Positions 43,544-51,697 of a DNA stretch of 64,000 nt are shown here, in pieces. Below the pieces are notes generated by a model. The model saw only the letters and a program-made list of their open reading frames with translations. It ran no database searches and was not told the origin of the DNA. The position numbers were made by a program, and so were the translations under genes. The stretch is from contig JAPLQI010000035.1 in the NCBI GenBank assembly GCA_026399755.1, positions 33,825-97,824 of the forward strand, written 5' to 3'. How positions within the stretch are numbered: the stretch's first letter is position 1; every line of letters begins with the position of its first letter. This DNA comes from Pseudomonadota bacterium. Its GTDB lineage: Bacteria; Pseudomonadota; Gammaproteobacteria; Burkholderiales; Chitinibacteraceae.

Positions 43544-45520
43544 TTATTCGTCAGTGTGCTTTTTAGCCAAACGCTTTTGGCGATAGCGGCGGTCGGACAA
43601 GGCGATGGCTCCGCCCAAGGCCATTAATATGCAGCCGTACCAGATCCAGCCAACCAGTGGTTTGTAATGCACACGCACTAGCCAATCGCCGGTGAATGGG
43701 TTGTCGCCTAACGGCTCGCCTAGGGATACATAGATATCTTTGAGCGGCGTGTGGTGAATTGCCGCTTCGGTCATCGGCATCTGGCTAGAGAAATACTGGC
43801 GCTTTTCAGGCTGCAGCACGCTAATCGCCTTGCCGTTTTGGCTAAGCGTAAGCTGGCCTGTGAGCGCCGCGTAATTGCTGGCGCGGGTTGATTTAACCGA
43901 GTCAAAGCTGAGGGTATAGCCCGCAATATTGTGCGTGTCACCAAAGGCCATGCGTAAGTCATCTTCGTGCTCATAGCTCGATACCACGGTCACGCCGGCT
44001 ACAAACACGGCAATGCCAAAGTGGGCGATATGCATGCCAGAAAAAGCCGCAGGCACATTGCATAGCACTCGCCACCATGTGCTGCCATTGCGGCGATTGC
44101 TGATTAAACGGCGGCTCCAGTCACGCACTGAGGTGATCGCCACCCAAAGTGCCACGGTAAGTGCGGCGGCCACGCCCCATTTCCATTGCCCCCAGCAAAG
44201 TGGCAGCAAGATGCCACCCACAATCGCCAGAATCATCGGGCCGTAATAAGCAAGCCATAGGCCGTGGCCATCTTGGTTTTTCCAGCGCACGTTGCCACTT
44301 AAACCCATGAGCAACATGGCGGGCATCATCAGAGGGATAAACACGCTGTTGAAATAAGGTGGGCCGACGGAGAGCTTGCCTTGGCCGAGTGCGTCAATCA
44401 GCAGCGGGTAAAGCGTGCCAAGGAAAACCGTGGCGCAGGCGACGACTAAAATCACATTATTGGCGAGCAGCAGTGCTTCGCGTGAGCACCAGTTAAATGC
44501 GCCGCCACCCTCCAGCAAGGGCGCGCGCCAAGCATACAGCGCCAGCGATGCGCCGATCACAAAGCAGAGAAAAATCAAAATAAATAAGCCGCGCGCCGGG
44601 TCGGTGGCAAAGGCGTGTACCGAAGTCAGTACGCCAGATCGCACTAAAAACGTGCCTAAGAGCGAGAGCGAGAAGGTGCCAATCGCTAGCAATACCGTCC
44701 AGTGCTTAAAGGCATTGCGTTTTTCGGCCACGGCTAAGGAATGAATCAGCGCCGTTCCGGCCAGCCAAGGCATAAAGGAAGCGTTTTCAACCGGATCCCA
44801 AAACCACCAGCCGCCCCAGCCCAATTCGTAATAAGCCCATGCGCTGCCCAGCATAATGCCTAGCGTAAGCGACACCCACGCGGCGGCAGTCCAAGGTCGG
44901 CTCCAGCGTGCCCAGCTGGCATCCAATCGGCCAGAAATCAGCGCGGCCACGGCAAAGGCGAAGGCGACCGAAAAACCGACATAGCCCATATAAAGCAGTG
45001 GCGGGTGAAAAATCAGCCCCAAGTCTTGCAGTAGCGGGTTTAAGTCTGCGCCATTACTCGGTGCGGGAAGCTGGCGAATAAAGGGGCTGGATGTGAGCAA
45101 TATAAACAGATACAGGCCACTGCCTACCCAAGCCAATACGCCACTCACCAATGATTGCACCGAGAGTGGCAGGTTGCGTGCAAACACCGCCACCGCAGCG
45201 CCCCAGCCAGAGAGCATCAACACCCACAGCAGCAGCGAGCCTTCATGCCCGCCCCAGACGGCTGCAAATTTAAACCAGACCGGCAGCAGGCTATTGGATT
45301 GCCGCGCCACATAGCGAATCGAAAAATCGTCTTGCAAAAAAGCCGTGGCCAACAGCGCAAAGGCCGTGGCGGTAAGAGCTAATTGCAATAGCGCAGCTGG
45401 TCTGGCGATGCGCATGGCGGGCAGCCACTGCTTAACCCCGCCCCAAATCCCCAGCGTGCCCTGCACCAGCGCCACCAGTAGCGCCAGAATTAACGTGAAA
45501 GTACCGAGTTCACCAATCAT
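43544..45520 (-). CDS. ccmF: Cytochrome c haem lyase subunit CcmF
   Basis: The large inner-membrane component of the haem ligation complex, which takes haem from holo-CcmE and attaches it to apocytochrome. The 658-residue product has about 15 membrane segments, the WWD domain (ELGWGGWWFWDPVENASFMPWL) and the N-terminal IGELGTFTLILALLVALVQ; conserved periplasmic His residues occur around VWGGHEGSLL and FHPPLLYMGY. Normal length. It lies between ccmE (282-bp gap) and ccmG (144-bp gap), both gaps mostly filled by elements with TCTGTAGACACAGAG ends. Confidence 0.96.
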   Translation of the reverse strand: MIGELGTFTLILALLVALVQGTLGIWGGVKQWLPAMRIARPAALLQLALTATAFALLATAFLQDDFSIRYVARQSNSLLPVWFKFAAVWGGHEGSLLLWVLMLSGWGAAVAVFARNLPLSVQSLVSGVLAWVGSGLYLFILLTSSPFIRQLPAPSNGADLNPLLQDLGLIFHPPLLYMGYVGFSVAFAFAVAALISGRLDASWARWSRPWTAAAWVSLTLGIMLGSAWAYYELGWGGWWFWDPVENASFMPWLAGTALIHSLAVAEKRNAFKHWTVLLAIGTFSLSLLGTFLVRSGVLTSVHAFATDPARGLFILIFLCFVIGASLALYAWRAPLLEGGGAFNWCSREALLLANNVILVVACATVFLGTLYPLLIDALGQGKLSVGPPYFNSVFIPLMMPAMLLMGLSGNVRWKNQDGHGLWLAYYGPMILAIVGGILLPLCWGQWKWGVAAALTVALWVAITSVRDWSRRLISNRRNGSTWWRVLCNVPAAFSGMHIAHFGIAVFVAGVTVVSSYEHEDDLRMAFGDTHNIAGYTLSFDSVKSTRASNYAALTGQLTLSQNGKAISVLQPEKRQYFSSQMPMTEAAIHHTPLKDIYVSLGEPLGDNPFTGDWLVRVHYKPLVGWIWYGCILMALGGAIALSDRRYRQKRLAKKHTDE

Positions 45521-45570
45521 TGTTTTTCCTGAAATTGAAGCTGAGCATGGAGGTCGTTAAGGTCCAAAGT

Positions 45571-45798
45571 TCTGTAGACACAGAGAGAATGAAAAACACC
45601 TTTTATAGGGTGCAAAACGCCGTAGGCGTTACGCACCAAGAAACGGTGCACAAGAGAAACGACTTGCACACCCGTATAAAAGTCAGCTTTTTTGCTATGT
45701 TTTCGTCATTGGTGATGCGCATAGGGCATGAATTGTGCCCACCCTAGATGGTTTTCTCCGTGTGCTCTGTGTTCTTCCCTTGGCTCTGTGTCTACAGA
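45571..45798. mobile_element. 228-bp CTCTGTG element with nested repeat between ccmE and ccmF
   Basis: It has the same perfect 15-bp inverted ends as the 109-bp element (TCTGTAGACACAGAG / CTCTGTGTCTACAGA). Between about 45601 and 45745 it is interrupted by a second repeat (TTTTATAGGGTGCAA...TTGCACACCCGTATAAAA followed by a GTGCCCACCCTA tail) related, inverted, to sequences at 11197-11300 and 34358-34512. One repeat has evidently landed inside another. Confidence 0.75.
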
Positions 45799-45802
45799 TC
45801 TT

Positions 45803-46246
45803 TTAAATCTTTTTATCCGCCGCTTTCTGATGCGCTTTGTTTACTGCATCTTGCGCTTCGGGTGGCATGTAGTTTTCGTCGTGTTTGGCGAGCACTTCGG
45901 TGGCGGTGAAGATGCCGTTTTCCCAGCTCCCTTCCGCCACTACGCCTTTGCCTTCTTTAAATAAATCTGGCAACAGCCCGCGAAATTGTACGGGGATGTT
46001 TTTATCGGTGTCGGTAACCGTAAAGCGAATGCTCACGCCATCGCTGGCGCGGATCAGACTTTTATCCACCACCATCCCGCCCAGCCTAAAAGCCCGGCCC
46101 TGCGGCGCTTCGCCATTAACGACTTGGGTTGGCGAGTAGAAAAACACCAAGTTTTGACGAAAAGCATTCACTACAAAAAAAGCGACCAAAGCCAGCGTGA
46201 TTAAAGCGCCCACAATCCAAAATATACGTTTACGTCTGGGGGACAT
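45803..46246 (-). CDS. ccmE: Cytochrome c maturation haem chaperone CcmE
   Basis: A periplasmic membrane-anchored haem chaperone that binds haem covalently through a His and delivers it to CcmF. The 147-residue product has an N-terminal helix (IFWIVGALITLALVAFFVV), an OB-fold domain and the haem-binding His followed by Tyr in LAKHDENYMPPEA. The C-terminal tail is short. It lies downstream of ccmD, but 415 bp of repeat DNA separates the two genes. Confidence 0.95.
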   Translation of the reverse strand: MSPRRKRIFWIVGALITLALVAFFVVNAFRQNLVFFYSPTQVVNGEAPQGRAFRLGGMVVDKSLIRASDGVSIRFTVTDTDKNIPVQFRGLLPDLFKEGKGVVAEGSWENGIFTATEVLAKHDENYMPPEAQDAVNKAHQKAADKKI

Positions 46247-46661
46247 GGGGTTCTCCTATTTATTGATGATTCTTAGCGTGTTGCTGTCTGTGTACTAAGC
46301 CGCAAAGCAAAAAAGGTCATTTTAGTGCCTTCGGCACGTTGATTTTGGAGCGGTCGCCACCGCTGGGGCCTTCCTTTCTTGAACGGCCAAGAAACGAAGC
46401 CAAGCCACAAACTCAAAGAACGAAACCCCTCGCTGCGGACAATCGAGCGGCGGCTGCGGAACTCGCTTCGCTCAGACAGTCCTCGCCGAAACCCCGCCCG
46501 CTTGTTCCTCGCTTCGGCGTGCTTCAAGGGGACTTAAAAAGCCCCGTGCCGAGCGCGGGGTTGTTATGTTTTTTCGTTGTTTGCTACTAAAAAACAAATT
46601 GCTTAGCGTGTATGGCGGTAACCCGTGTATTTGTCAGCATCGCTCGCGGGTTTCACCCGCC
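46247..46661. other. 415-bp repeat-bearing gap between ccmD and ccmE
   Basis: No gene is supported. It holds the second copy of the 240-bp dispersed repeat (46323-46560) and half of a GCGGGTTTCACCCGCCCTAC palindrome just after ccmD. It breaks an operon in which ccmD and ccmE are normally adjacent. Confidence 0.7.
46323..46560 (-). repeat. 240-bp dispersed repeat, copy B (inverted)
   Basis: The reverse complement of this stretch closely matches 25803-26043, from the GTGCCGAAGGCAC end to the CACGGGGCTT end. The copies are about 20 kb apart in opposite orientation. It lies between ccmD and ccmE. Confidence 0.8.
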
Positions 46662-46883
46662 CTACAAGAGCGATGAATGCTCATATTCCTCATTCTCCAT
46701 CTCTTCTGCCAAAGCCATTCGCCGTAAATGCTGAATCACTTGCTTACGTTGCTGCTTGATCAATAGCCACTCTATGCCTAGCCCCAAAACACAGGCGATG
46801 AAAGATCCCCACACATAAAGGCCATAGCCGCCCATATGGATAAAATCGCTGAAGCTGGCCCAGTAGATGCTTGAGAACATCAT
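46662..46883 (-). CDS. ccmD: Haem exporter protein CcmD
   Basis: A small inner-membrane protein that releases holo-CcmE from the CcmABC complex. The 73-residue product has one membrane helix in the typical CcmD setting (FIHMGGYGLYVWGSFIACVLGLGIEW) followed by a basic, coiled C-tail. The true start is ATG 46883, in an ATGA overlap with the ccmC stop. The ORF track begins 35 codons earlier, inside ccmC. It is slightly longer than many CcmD proteins. Confidence 0.92.
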   Translation of the reverse strand: MMFSSIYWASFSDFIHMGGYGLYVWGSFIACVLGLGIEWLLIKQQRKQVIQHLRRMALAEEMENEEYEHSSLL

Positions 46884-47647
46884 TTTTCTCCTTGGGCGAT
46901 GCGCTCTTTTACCCAGCGAGTGCGGCCTTCTCTTTGTAAAATAAGCGTGCGCACGCGGGCAAGGCAAGTGGCGATGCTGTACATCCATGCCGCCAGCGAC
47001 ATCACCAGCATTGCAATTAGCATGGTGCTAGCCATGCTGCTGCCGTTTTCCATCGAGATTGACGCGCCTTGGTGCAGGGTGTTCCACCATTTAACCGAGA
47101 AATAAATAACTGGCACATTAAATACCCCTACGATGGCCAGCACTGATCCGGCCTTGTCGGCCCGATCTGGCTCATCAATGCTGCGGGTGAGGGCGATAAA
47201 ACCTAAATACAGGAAGAACAGCAGCAGCATGGAGGTGAGCCGTGCGTCCCACACCCACCAAGTGCCCCACATCGGCTTGCCCCACAGTGCGCCTGTGAAT
47301 AGCGATAAAAATGCCATCAAAGCACCTGTCGGAGCCAAGGCTTGCGCCATCATCGCGGATAAACGGGTACGCAGAGCCAGATGCATGACCGACCAAAACG
47401 CCATCACGATGTAAATAAACATCGCCATCCAGCTGGTGGGCACATGCAAAAAAATAATCCGATAGCCTTCACCCTGCTGTGCGTCACCCGGCGCAATGGC
47501 AAAGCCCAGCCACAGCCCCATAGCGCAGAGCGCAGCAGCCAATGCCATAAATAGCGGGATCAGCCTTCCAGCCAGCGGGTAAAACTGCATGGGGGAGGCG
47601 AAAGAAAATAAATTCAGCCAGCGCGGCCCGTTATGGGGTGATTTCAT
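46880..47647 (-). CDS. ccmC: Haem exporter protein CcmC
   Basis: An inner-membrane haem handling protein that attaches haem to CcmE. The 255-residue product has six membrane helices, the WWD domain (GKPMWGTWWVWDARLTSMLLLFFLYL) and conserved His residues (FLHVPTSWMA; WWNTLHQGASI). The start is ATG 47647 (MKSPHNGPRWLNLF), preceded by AGGAAAA. The ORF track's earlier start reads through a palindromic repeat and is not credible. ccmB ends 135 bp upstream, the gap being mostly the palindrome at 47683-47743. Confidence 0.95.
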   Translation of the reverse strand: MKSPHNGPRWLNLFSFASPMQFYPLAGRLIPLFMALAAALCAMGLWLGFAIAPGDAQQGEGYRIIFLHVPTSWMAMFIYIVMAFWSVMHLALRTRLSAMMAQALAPTGALMAFLSLFTGALWGKPMWGTWWVWDARLTSMLLLFFLYLGFIALTRSIDEPDRADKAGSVLAIVGVFNVPVIYFSVKWWNTLHQGASISMENGSSMASTMLIAMLVMSLAAWMYSIATCLARVRTLILQREGRTRWVKERIAQGEK

Positions 47648-47682
47648 TGTTTTCCTGAATATTTCTTGTGTGACAGCCATGT

Positions 47683-47743
47683 GTAGGGCGGGTGCAACCC
47701 GCCGTTTTATATATTTAATATTGGCGGGTTGCACCCGCCCTAC
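47683..47743. repeat. Perfect GTAGGGCGGGTGCAACCCGCC palindrome between ccmB and ccmC
   Basis: A perfect 21-bp inverted repeat (GTAGGGCGGGTGCAACCCGCC and its complement) with a 19-bp AT-rich spacer. It is the best-preserved copy of the REP-like family in the window and could form a stable hairpin in the ccm transcript, 36 bp before the ccmC start. Confidence 0.9.
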
Positions 47744-47782
47744 AAAACATCGGTTTTTTACTCTATTTTTTTCGGAATAAAA

Positions 47783-48457
47783 TCATTCAACCGCCAGCCT
47801 CACCGCCATCGCAGCCAGCAAAGGCGCTAAAAATAAGGTGGCGCAGAGAATGGCGGTAAGTAAGGATAGCTCGGCCATGCCAGATAAGCCGCCAGCCACT
47901 GCAGCTACTGCGCCGCTGCCAAAAATCAGCACAGGTGCATAAAGAGGTAAAACTAAAAGAGCCAATAACATTTCTCCCTGACGCACACCCAGCGTGAGTG
48001 CTGCGCCTATGCTGCCTAATGCGCTGAGTGTTGGCGTGCCGAGCAGTAAGCTGGCCATTAGCATCAATAGCGTGTCGCTTTCTAATCCGTATTGAATGCC
48101 CAATAGCGGCGCAATGAGGGTGAGCGGAATGCCAGTCGTTAGCCAGTGCGCCGTTAGCTTGCCTGCCACCATCACGCTGGCGGGAGCTGGGGAGAGTAAT
48201 AGTTGTTCTAAGCTGCCATCTTGCCAGTCGTTATTAAATAGCCGTGGTAGAGCGAGCAGATTAGCAAGAATGACCGCCACCCACAGCACGCCGGGGCCGA
48301 TGCGGGCGAGTAGCTTAGGCTCGGGGCCGATGGCCAGCGGAAATAGGCAGGCCACCAAAACAAAAAACACCACGCCCACCAGCAAATCGCCGCGCTGCTG
48401 CCAGGCCAGCAATAAATCACGGCGAACAATCGCTAAAAAGAAGCGCGTGCTGCTCAT
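47783..48457 (-). CDS. ccmB: Haem exporter protein CcmB
   Basis: The membrane subunit of the CcmAB ATPase, which with CcmCD releases haem-loaded CcmE. The 224-residue product has six hydrophobic helices and typical CcmB sequences: GVLWVAVILANLLALPRLF, DWQDGSLEQLLLSP, and a C-terminal APLLAAMAVRLAVE. Its ATG overlaps the ccmA stop by 4 bp, so the two are translationally coupled. Confidence 0.95.
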   Translation of the reverse strand: MSSTRFFLAIVRRDLLLAWQQRGDLLVGVVFFVLVACLFPLAIGPEPKLLARIGPGVLWVAVILANLLALPRLFNNDWQDGSLEQLLLSPAPASVMVAGKLTAHWLTTGIPLTLIAPLLGIQYGLESDTLLMLMASLLLGTPTLSALGSIGAALTLGVRQGEMLLALLVLPLYAPVLIFGSGAVAAVAGGLSGMAELSLLTAILCATLFLAPLLAAMAVRLAVE

Positions 48458-49083
48458 GCTGCACTTCCTTGGCTTAAATCCAGTTCAATAATGTTTTGAA
48501 TGGCATCAGGCAGGGCTTGATGCGAGGTAAGAATAACCATGCCTCCATTGCTGGTGTGCCGCGCTATCCATTCACCCAACTGATTTTGTGCTGCCTGATC
48601 GAGCGCCACAAAAGGCTCATCCAGTAGCCAAAGTGGGCGGCTAATCGCCAATAGCCTTGCCAGCGCAGCGCGTTTTTTTTGCCCTTGTGACAGGGTGCGG
48701 ACGGCTAGATTACTCTGGCGGATTAGCCCGACTTGAGAAAGTGTTTTAAGTGCAGAGGCTTCGCTTAAAGCCTGCCCAGATAGATCAGCTGTTAGGCGTA
48801 AATTAGCTAGCGGGCTGAGCAAGTCTTTTAAACCATCTTTGTGGCCCAGATAATGCAGCGCAGTGTAGTAATCATCACCCCAAGCCGCCAAGGCCTTGCC
48901 CTGCCAAGTGATCTCGCCAGCCTGCGCCGTGCTTAGTCCCGCCAGCATTTTAAGCAAGCTTGTTTTACCCGCACCGTTCGCGCCGCGCAGGTGCAGGCAT
49001 TGTCCCGCATTCAGGGCAAAAGATAGGTCGGTAAAAAGGGGGCGATCAGCGCGCTCTGCTGAAAGTCTGGATACAGAAAGCAT
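48454..49083 (-). CDS. ccmA: Cytochrome c biogenesis ATP-binding export protein CcmA
   Basis: The ATPase of the CcmAB complex. The 209-residue product has Walker A GANGAGKTS, the CcmA-type HYLGHKDGLKDLLSPLANL, signature LSQGQKKRAALARL and Walker B LWLLDEPFVALD. It is the first gene of ccmABCDEFGHI; its upstream region is shared with divergent moaA. Confidence 0.95.
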   Translation of the reverse strand: MLSVSRLSAERADRPLFTDLSFALNAGQCLHLRGANGAGKTSLLKMLAGLSTAQAGEITWQGKALAAWGDDYYTALHYLGHKDGLKDLLSPLANLRLTADLSGQALSEASALKTLSQVGLIRQSNLAVRTLSQGQKKRAALARLLAISRPLWLLDEPFVALDQAAQNQLGEWIARHTSNGGMVILTSHQALPDAIQNIIELDLSQGSAA

Positions 49084-49495
49084 GGGTCAGTAGTCAGTCA
49101 AGTTGGAAAAAGCAGCTTAGACATCGATGTTTGTTTGCTTGGCAAGTTTTCCGGCTCAGCGCAATTGTGAATGAAACGCCAACAGACCCTAGTATAGGGA
49201 TGTAGCGCTTTTTGCTGACAGGTATTTGGGCCTATCTCAGAAGAGGTAGTCCTAAATGCAACAGGCTAATTCACAGGCTTGGCGTTATAGTGGGAGGTGA
49301 CGATTTGGGAATACTTAGAAGTCTGTATGCACGTGTGGCTTGGCTACGTTTTTGTACACACTCAGAGCCCTACATCTAAACCCCATGGTGCAGATTGTCA
49401 GAATGTACATTGTTGAGCTGTCATAAATCACCATATAGTGCGACTAATGATGAGCTTGATTGAAAGCTGCTCTCTCCCCGTTTTAAGGAAGCCTG
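49084..49495. promoter_or_regulatory. Divergent ccmA/moaA control region
   Basis: This 412-bp region separates divergent ccmA and moaA. It contains an exact NarL-type heptamer on the minus strand (TACCTCT at 49242-49248) and a CCCTAGTATAGGG dyad (49187-49199) that could be a -10 or operator. No FNR dyad or recognisable Moco riboswitch was found by eye. Function is inferred only from position between two nitrate-respiration loci. Confidence 0.4.
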
Positions 49496-50491
49496 ATGTT
49501 TGCCTCACCGATTGCTCCCTTACAAGATCGCTTTGGCCGCGCGATTCGCTACCTGCGTTTATCGGTGACGGATCGCTGTGATTTGCGCTGTAATTACTGC
49601 CTGCCTAAAGGCTTTAACGGCTATGAAGAGCCTGTAAACTGGTTGAGTTTTGACGAGATGACTCGCTTGGTTGGCATCTTTGCCCAAGCGGGCGTTTCGC
49701 GCGTGCGCCTTACGGGGGGGGAGCCTTTGCTGCGGCATAACTTGCCTGAGCTGGCGGCTAGATTATCTGCGTTGCCGGGGGTGGAGGATTTATCGCTCTC
49801 TACTAACGCAACGCAACTGGTAAAACATGCCGTAGCGCTAAAAGCCGCTGGCGTGAAGCGCATCAATGTGAGCCTCGATTCACTGGATAAGGGCTGTATT
49901 AATACAATTACCGGTCGCGATAGTTTCGACGCCATTATGGCGGGGATTATGGCGGGCAAGGCCGCTGGATTTGATCCGATTAAGCTTAATATGGTGGCGA
50001 TGCGCGGTGTAAACGAGCACGAAATCAACCGCATGGTGGCGTTTTGCCTTGAGAATGATTTTATTTTGCGCCTGATTGAAGCCATGCCCATGGGCAGTAC
50101 TGGCCGCAATACCCAGTACCTAGATTTAAACCCTGTGCGTGAGCAGCTAGTCGCTCAATTTGGGCTGATTCCCGAAGTGGCCGAGTTGGGCGGCGGGCCT
50201 GCGCGTTACTGGCAAACGAGCGACGGCAGCGGGCGAGTGGGCTTTATTACACCGATCTCGCAACACTTCTGTGCCACCTGTAATCGAGTCAGGCTGGCTG
50301 TAGATGGCACTTTATATATGTGCCTAGGCCAAGAAGAAAAGTTTGAATTTGCACCGCTATTGCGTGGCGGCGCAAGCGATGCAGAGATCCTAGCCGCGCT
50401 CAAATCCGCCATCGAGCTAAAACCAGAACGCCACGAGTTTAAAGAGCAGCCCGGCAAAATCATCCGCTTTATGTCGCAAACAGGCGGTTGA
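49496..50491 (+). CDS. moaA: GTP 3',8-cyclase (molybdenum cofactor biosynthesis protein A)
   Basis: A radical SAM enzyme that starts molybdenum cofactor synthesis by making 3',8-cyclo-GTP. The 331-residue product shows the N-terminal cluster motif CDLRCNYC (CxxxCxxC), the SAM motif LTGGEPLLR, the C-terminal GTP-site cluster CATCNRVRLAVDGTLYMC and the double-glycine tail QTGG needed for activity. GGAAGCCTG precedes the ATG. It supplies cofactor needed by NapA. It has no other moa gene beside it in this window. Confidence 0.96.
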   Translation: MFASPIAPLQDRFGRAIRYLRLSVTDRCDLRCNYCLPKGFNGYEEPVNWLSFDEMTRLVGIFAQAGVSRVRLTGGEPLLRHNLPELAARLSALPGVEDLSLSTNATQLVKHAVALKAAGVKRINVSLDSLDKGCINTITGRDSFDAIMAGIMAGKAAGFDPIKLNMVAMRGVNEHEINRMVAFCLENDFILRLIEAMPMGSTGRNTQYLDLNPVREQLVAQFGLIPEVAELGGGPARYWQTSDGSGRVGFITPISQHFCATCNRVRLAVDGTLYMCLGQEEKFEFAPLLRGGASDAEILAALKSAIELKPERHEFKEQPGKIIRFMSQTGG

Positions 50492-50710
50492 TGTTTCTTT
50501 AGTCATGGTTGAAGTTTTTGCACACAATGTTAAATCTTAAACCACAGAGTAAAACGAGCACACAGAGCGCCACAGAGAAACCCAAAAGCGAGGGGGAGTC
50601 CTCCGCGATAAGTTGAAAAATAAGTATTCGCAGGAGTGATTAAATGCGGCATAAAGGCTTTATATAGCCTCACGGCGCTTTAAAAGAGAGTGAGGGCTAT
50701 GTTGCTTGGT

Positions 50711-50878
50711 CTAGCAGCCTGTCGGACTTAGCATCAGTCGGCTGCAAAATCACCTGATTGGCCCATATTTCACCGGATTTTTGACCAATAACTCGTTATT
50801 GGCGCTGCAAATCCGGCAAAATCTGGTCTCAATCATGCGATTTTTCGCTTCGACCGCCTAAGTCCGACAGGCTGCTAG
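50711..50878. mobile_element. 168-bp MITE-like element, intact copy
   Basis: CTAGCAGCCTGTCGGACTTAG and CTAAGTCCGACAGGCTGCTAG are perfect 21-bp terminal inverted repeats. The interior (CCCATATTTCACCGGATTTTT, an ATAACTCGTTATTGGC dyad, AAATCTGGTCTCAA) matches the element at 39231-39392. No ORF. This is the best-preserved of three copies in the window. Confidence 0.85.
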
Positions 50879-50943
50879 GGGCTGATAAATCTTTAGCTCT
50901 GCCTGCCTTGTTTTGCCTAGTTAGAATTTTAGAGCTAGATTTC

Positions 50944-51012
50944 ATGGCCAACATCTTCCGCGTGAATGGTGAAGATATGCTGGAAACGTATCGACAGAAT
51001 ATTGGCGGGTAG
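50944..51012 (+). CDS. Possible 22-residue peptide or gene remnant
   Basis: ATG-initiated frame encoding MANIFRVNGEDMLETYRQNIGG, with no good ribosome site, followed 21 bp later by a clear intrinsic terminator. The sequence AACTTAAATATTTAAGCCCAC before the terminator recurs, slightly changed, after the 53-residue gene at 51220, so the two may be parts of duplicated small-gene units. It could instead be the last codons of a deleted gene. No function assigned. Confidence 0.3.
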   Translation: MANIFRVNGEDMLETYRQNIGG

Positions 51013-51033
51013 TCCTGACCAACTTAAATATTT

Positions 51034-51060
51034 AAGCCCACTTCGGTGGGCTTTTATTTT
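51034..51060 (+). terminator. Intrinsic terminator after the 22-codon frame
   Basis: AAGCCCAC-TTCG-GTGGGCTT stem with a stable TTCG loop, followed by TTATTTT. A classical rho-independent terminator. Confidence 0.85.
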
Positions 51061-51219
51061 GTGAGCTAGAGTGTATTAGCTTGGCTTCTCTTTCATGGAT
51101 TAGCCAGCAGAGTTACCACAGGCGTCAGGAATTTATGAGTGAGTGGAGTCCAGAGACCACTTAAAAAAACGGGGCGAACCCGAAAAGCCTTACGAGTAGG
51201 ATGCTACAAGGAGATTTTT

Positions 51220-51381
51220 ATGAGTGATACTGCAATAGAAAGCTCGTCATCTGAATACGAAGTAACTGTATCAACACCCGCAACAACAGAGCAGGTCGTA
51301 GAATACTTAAGATCTAAAGGCTTTACGGGAAATGTGGGCGTTAACCCAAATTATCCTGGCGTGATTTGGTTTGGCTCTTAA
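51220..51381 (+). CDS. Small protein of unknown function (53 residues)
   Basis: Encodes a 53-residue acidic protein beginning MSDTAIESSSSEYEV, with a Thr/Ser-rich first half and a compact second half (VVEYLRSKGFTGNVGVNPNYPGVIWF). AAGGAGAT lies 6 bases before the ATG, an excellent ribosome site, and an intrinsic terminator follows at 51410, so it is a complete small transcription unit. The ORF track's earlier start (51139) lacks such a site. It has no signal peptide or membrane helix. I do not recognise the family; a small soluble regulator or peptide precursor is possible. Confidence 0.6.
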   Translation: MSDTAIESSSSEYEVTVSTPATTEQVVEYLRSKGFTGNVGVNPNYPGVIWFGS

Positions 51382-51409
51382 GGGCTAACCCTCGCCAACT
51401 GAAATACTT

Positions 51410-51434
51410 AAGCTCACTTTGGTGGGCTTTTTTT
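51410..51434 (+). terminator. Intrinsic terminator after the 53-residue gene
   Basis: AAGCTCAC-N4-GTGGGCTT stem with one G-T pair, followed by a run of T residues (TTTTTTATT). It resembles the terminator at 51034, including the sequence ahead of it. Confidence 0.85.
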
Positions 51435-51697
51435 ATTGGGTTTTGTGGTTAATCAATCTTAATGGGTTTGGGCTTATTACTTTCGAGGGGGCAATATTTA
51501 CAAGTGGTAAGATAAGGACTTAATCCTGATTTTTGGTTCAAAAACTAAGTAGGATTAGATCTAACATATGCAATATTTTTTGTTAGAAGTTTGATCTTCC
51601 CCAGTAGTCGCCGCAGTGATTTTAAGGGCGTACATTTTATTAAAGACTCAATGCAAAATTGCCATTGCAGCGGAGCTGCTTTGCCATAGGGAATCCA

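Larger units (their letters stand above)
50492..51219. other. Repeat and small-ORF region after moaA
   Basis: This 728-bp stretch has no gene longer than a few dozen codons. It holds a CACAGAG-type repeat (50531-50585), a complete MITE-like element (50711-50878), a 22-codon ORF (50944-51012) and a terminator (51034-51060). Before 51220 the text has a short MSEWSPETT frame that may be a leader peptide. Confidence 0.55.

Noticed and set aside
46273-46590. ORFs of 83-84 codons between ccmD and ccmE
   Set aside because: They are frames within the second copy of the 240-bp repeat.
47648-47734. N-terminal extension of ccmC in the ORF track
   Set aside because: The added 29 residues read through the palindromic repeat; ATG 47647 has a good ribosome site and family-like N-terminus.
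49200-49495. Molybdenum cofactor riboswitch upstream of moaA
   Set aside because: I looked for a structured leader but could not match the conserved segments by eye; a covariance-model search would decide.
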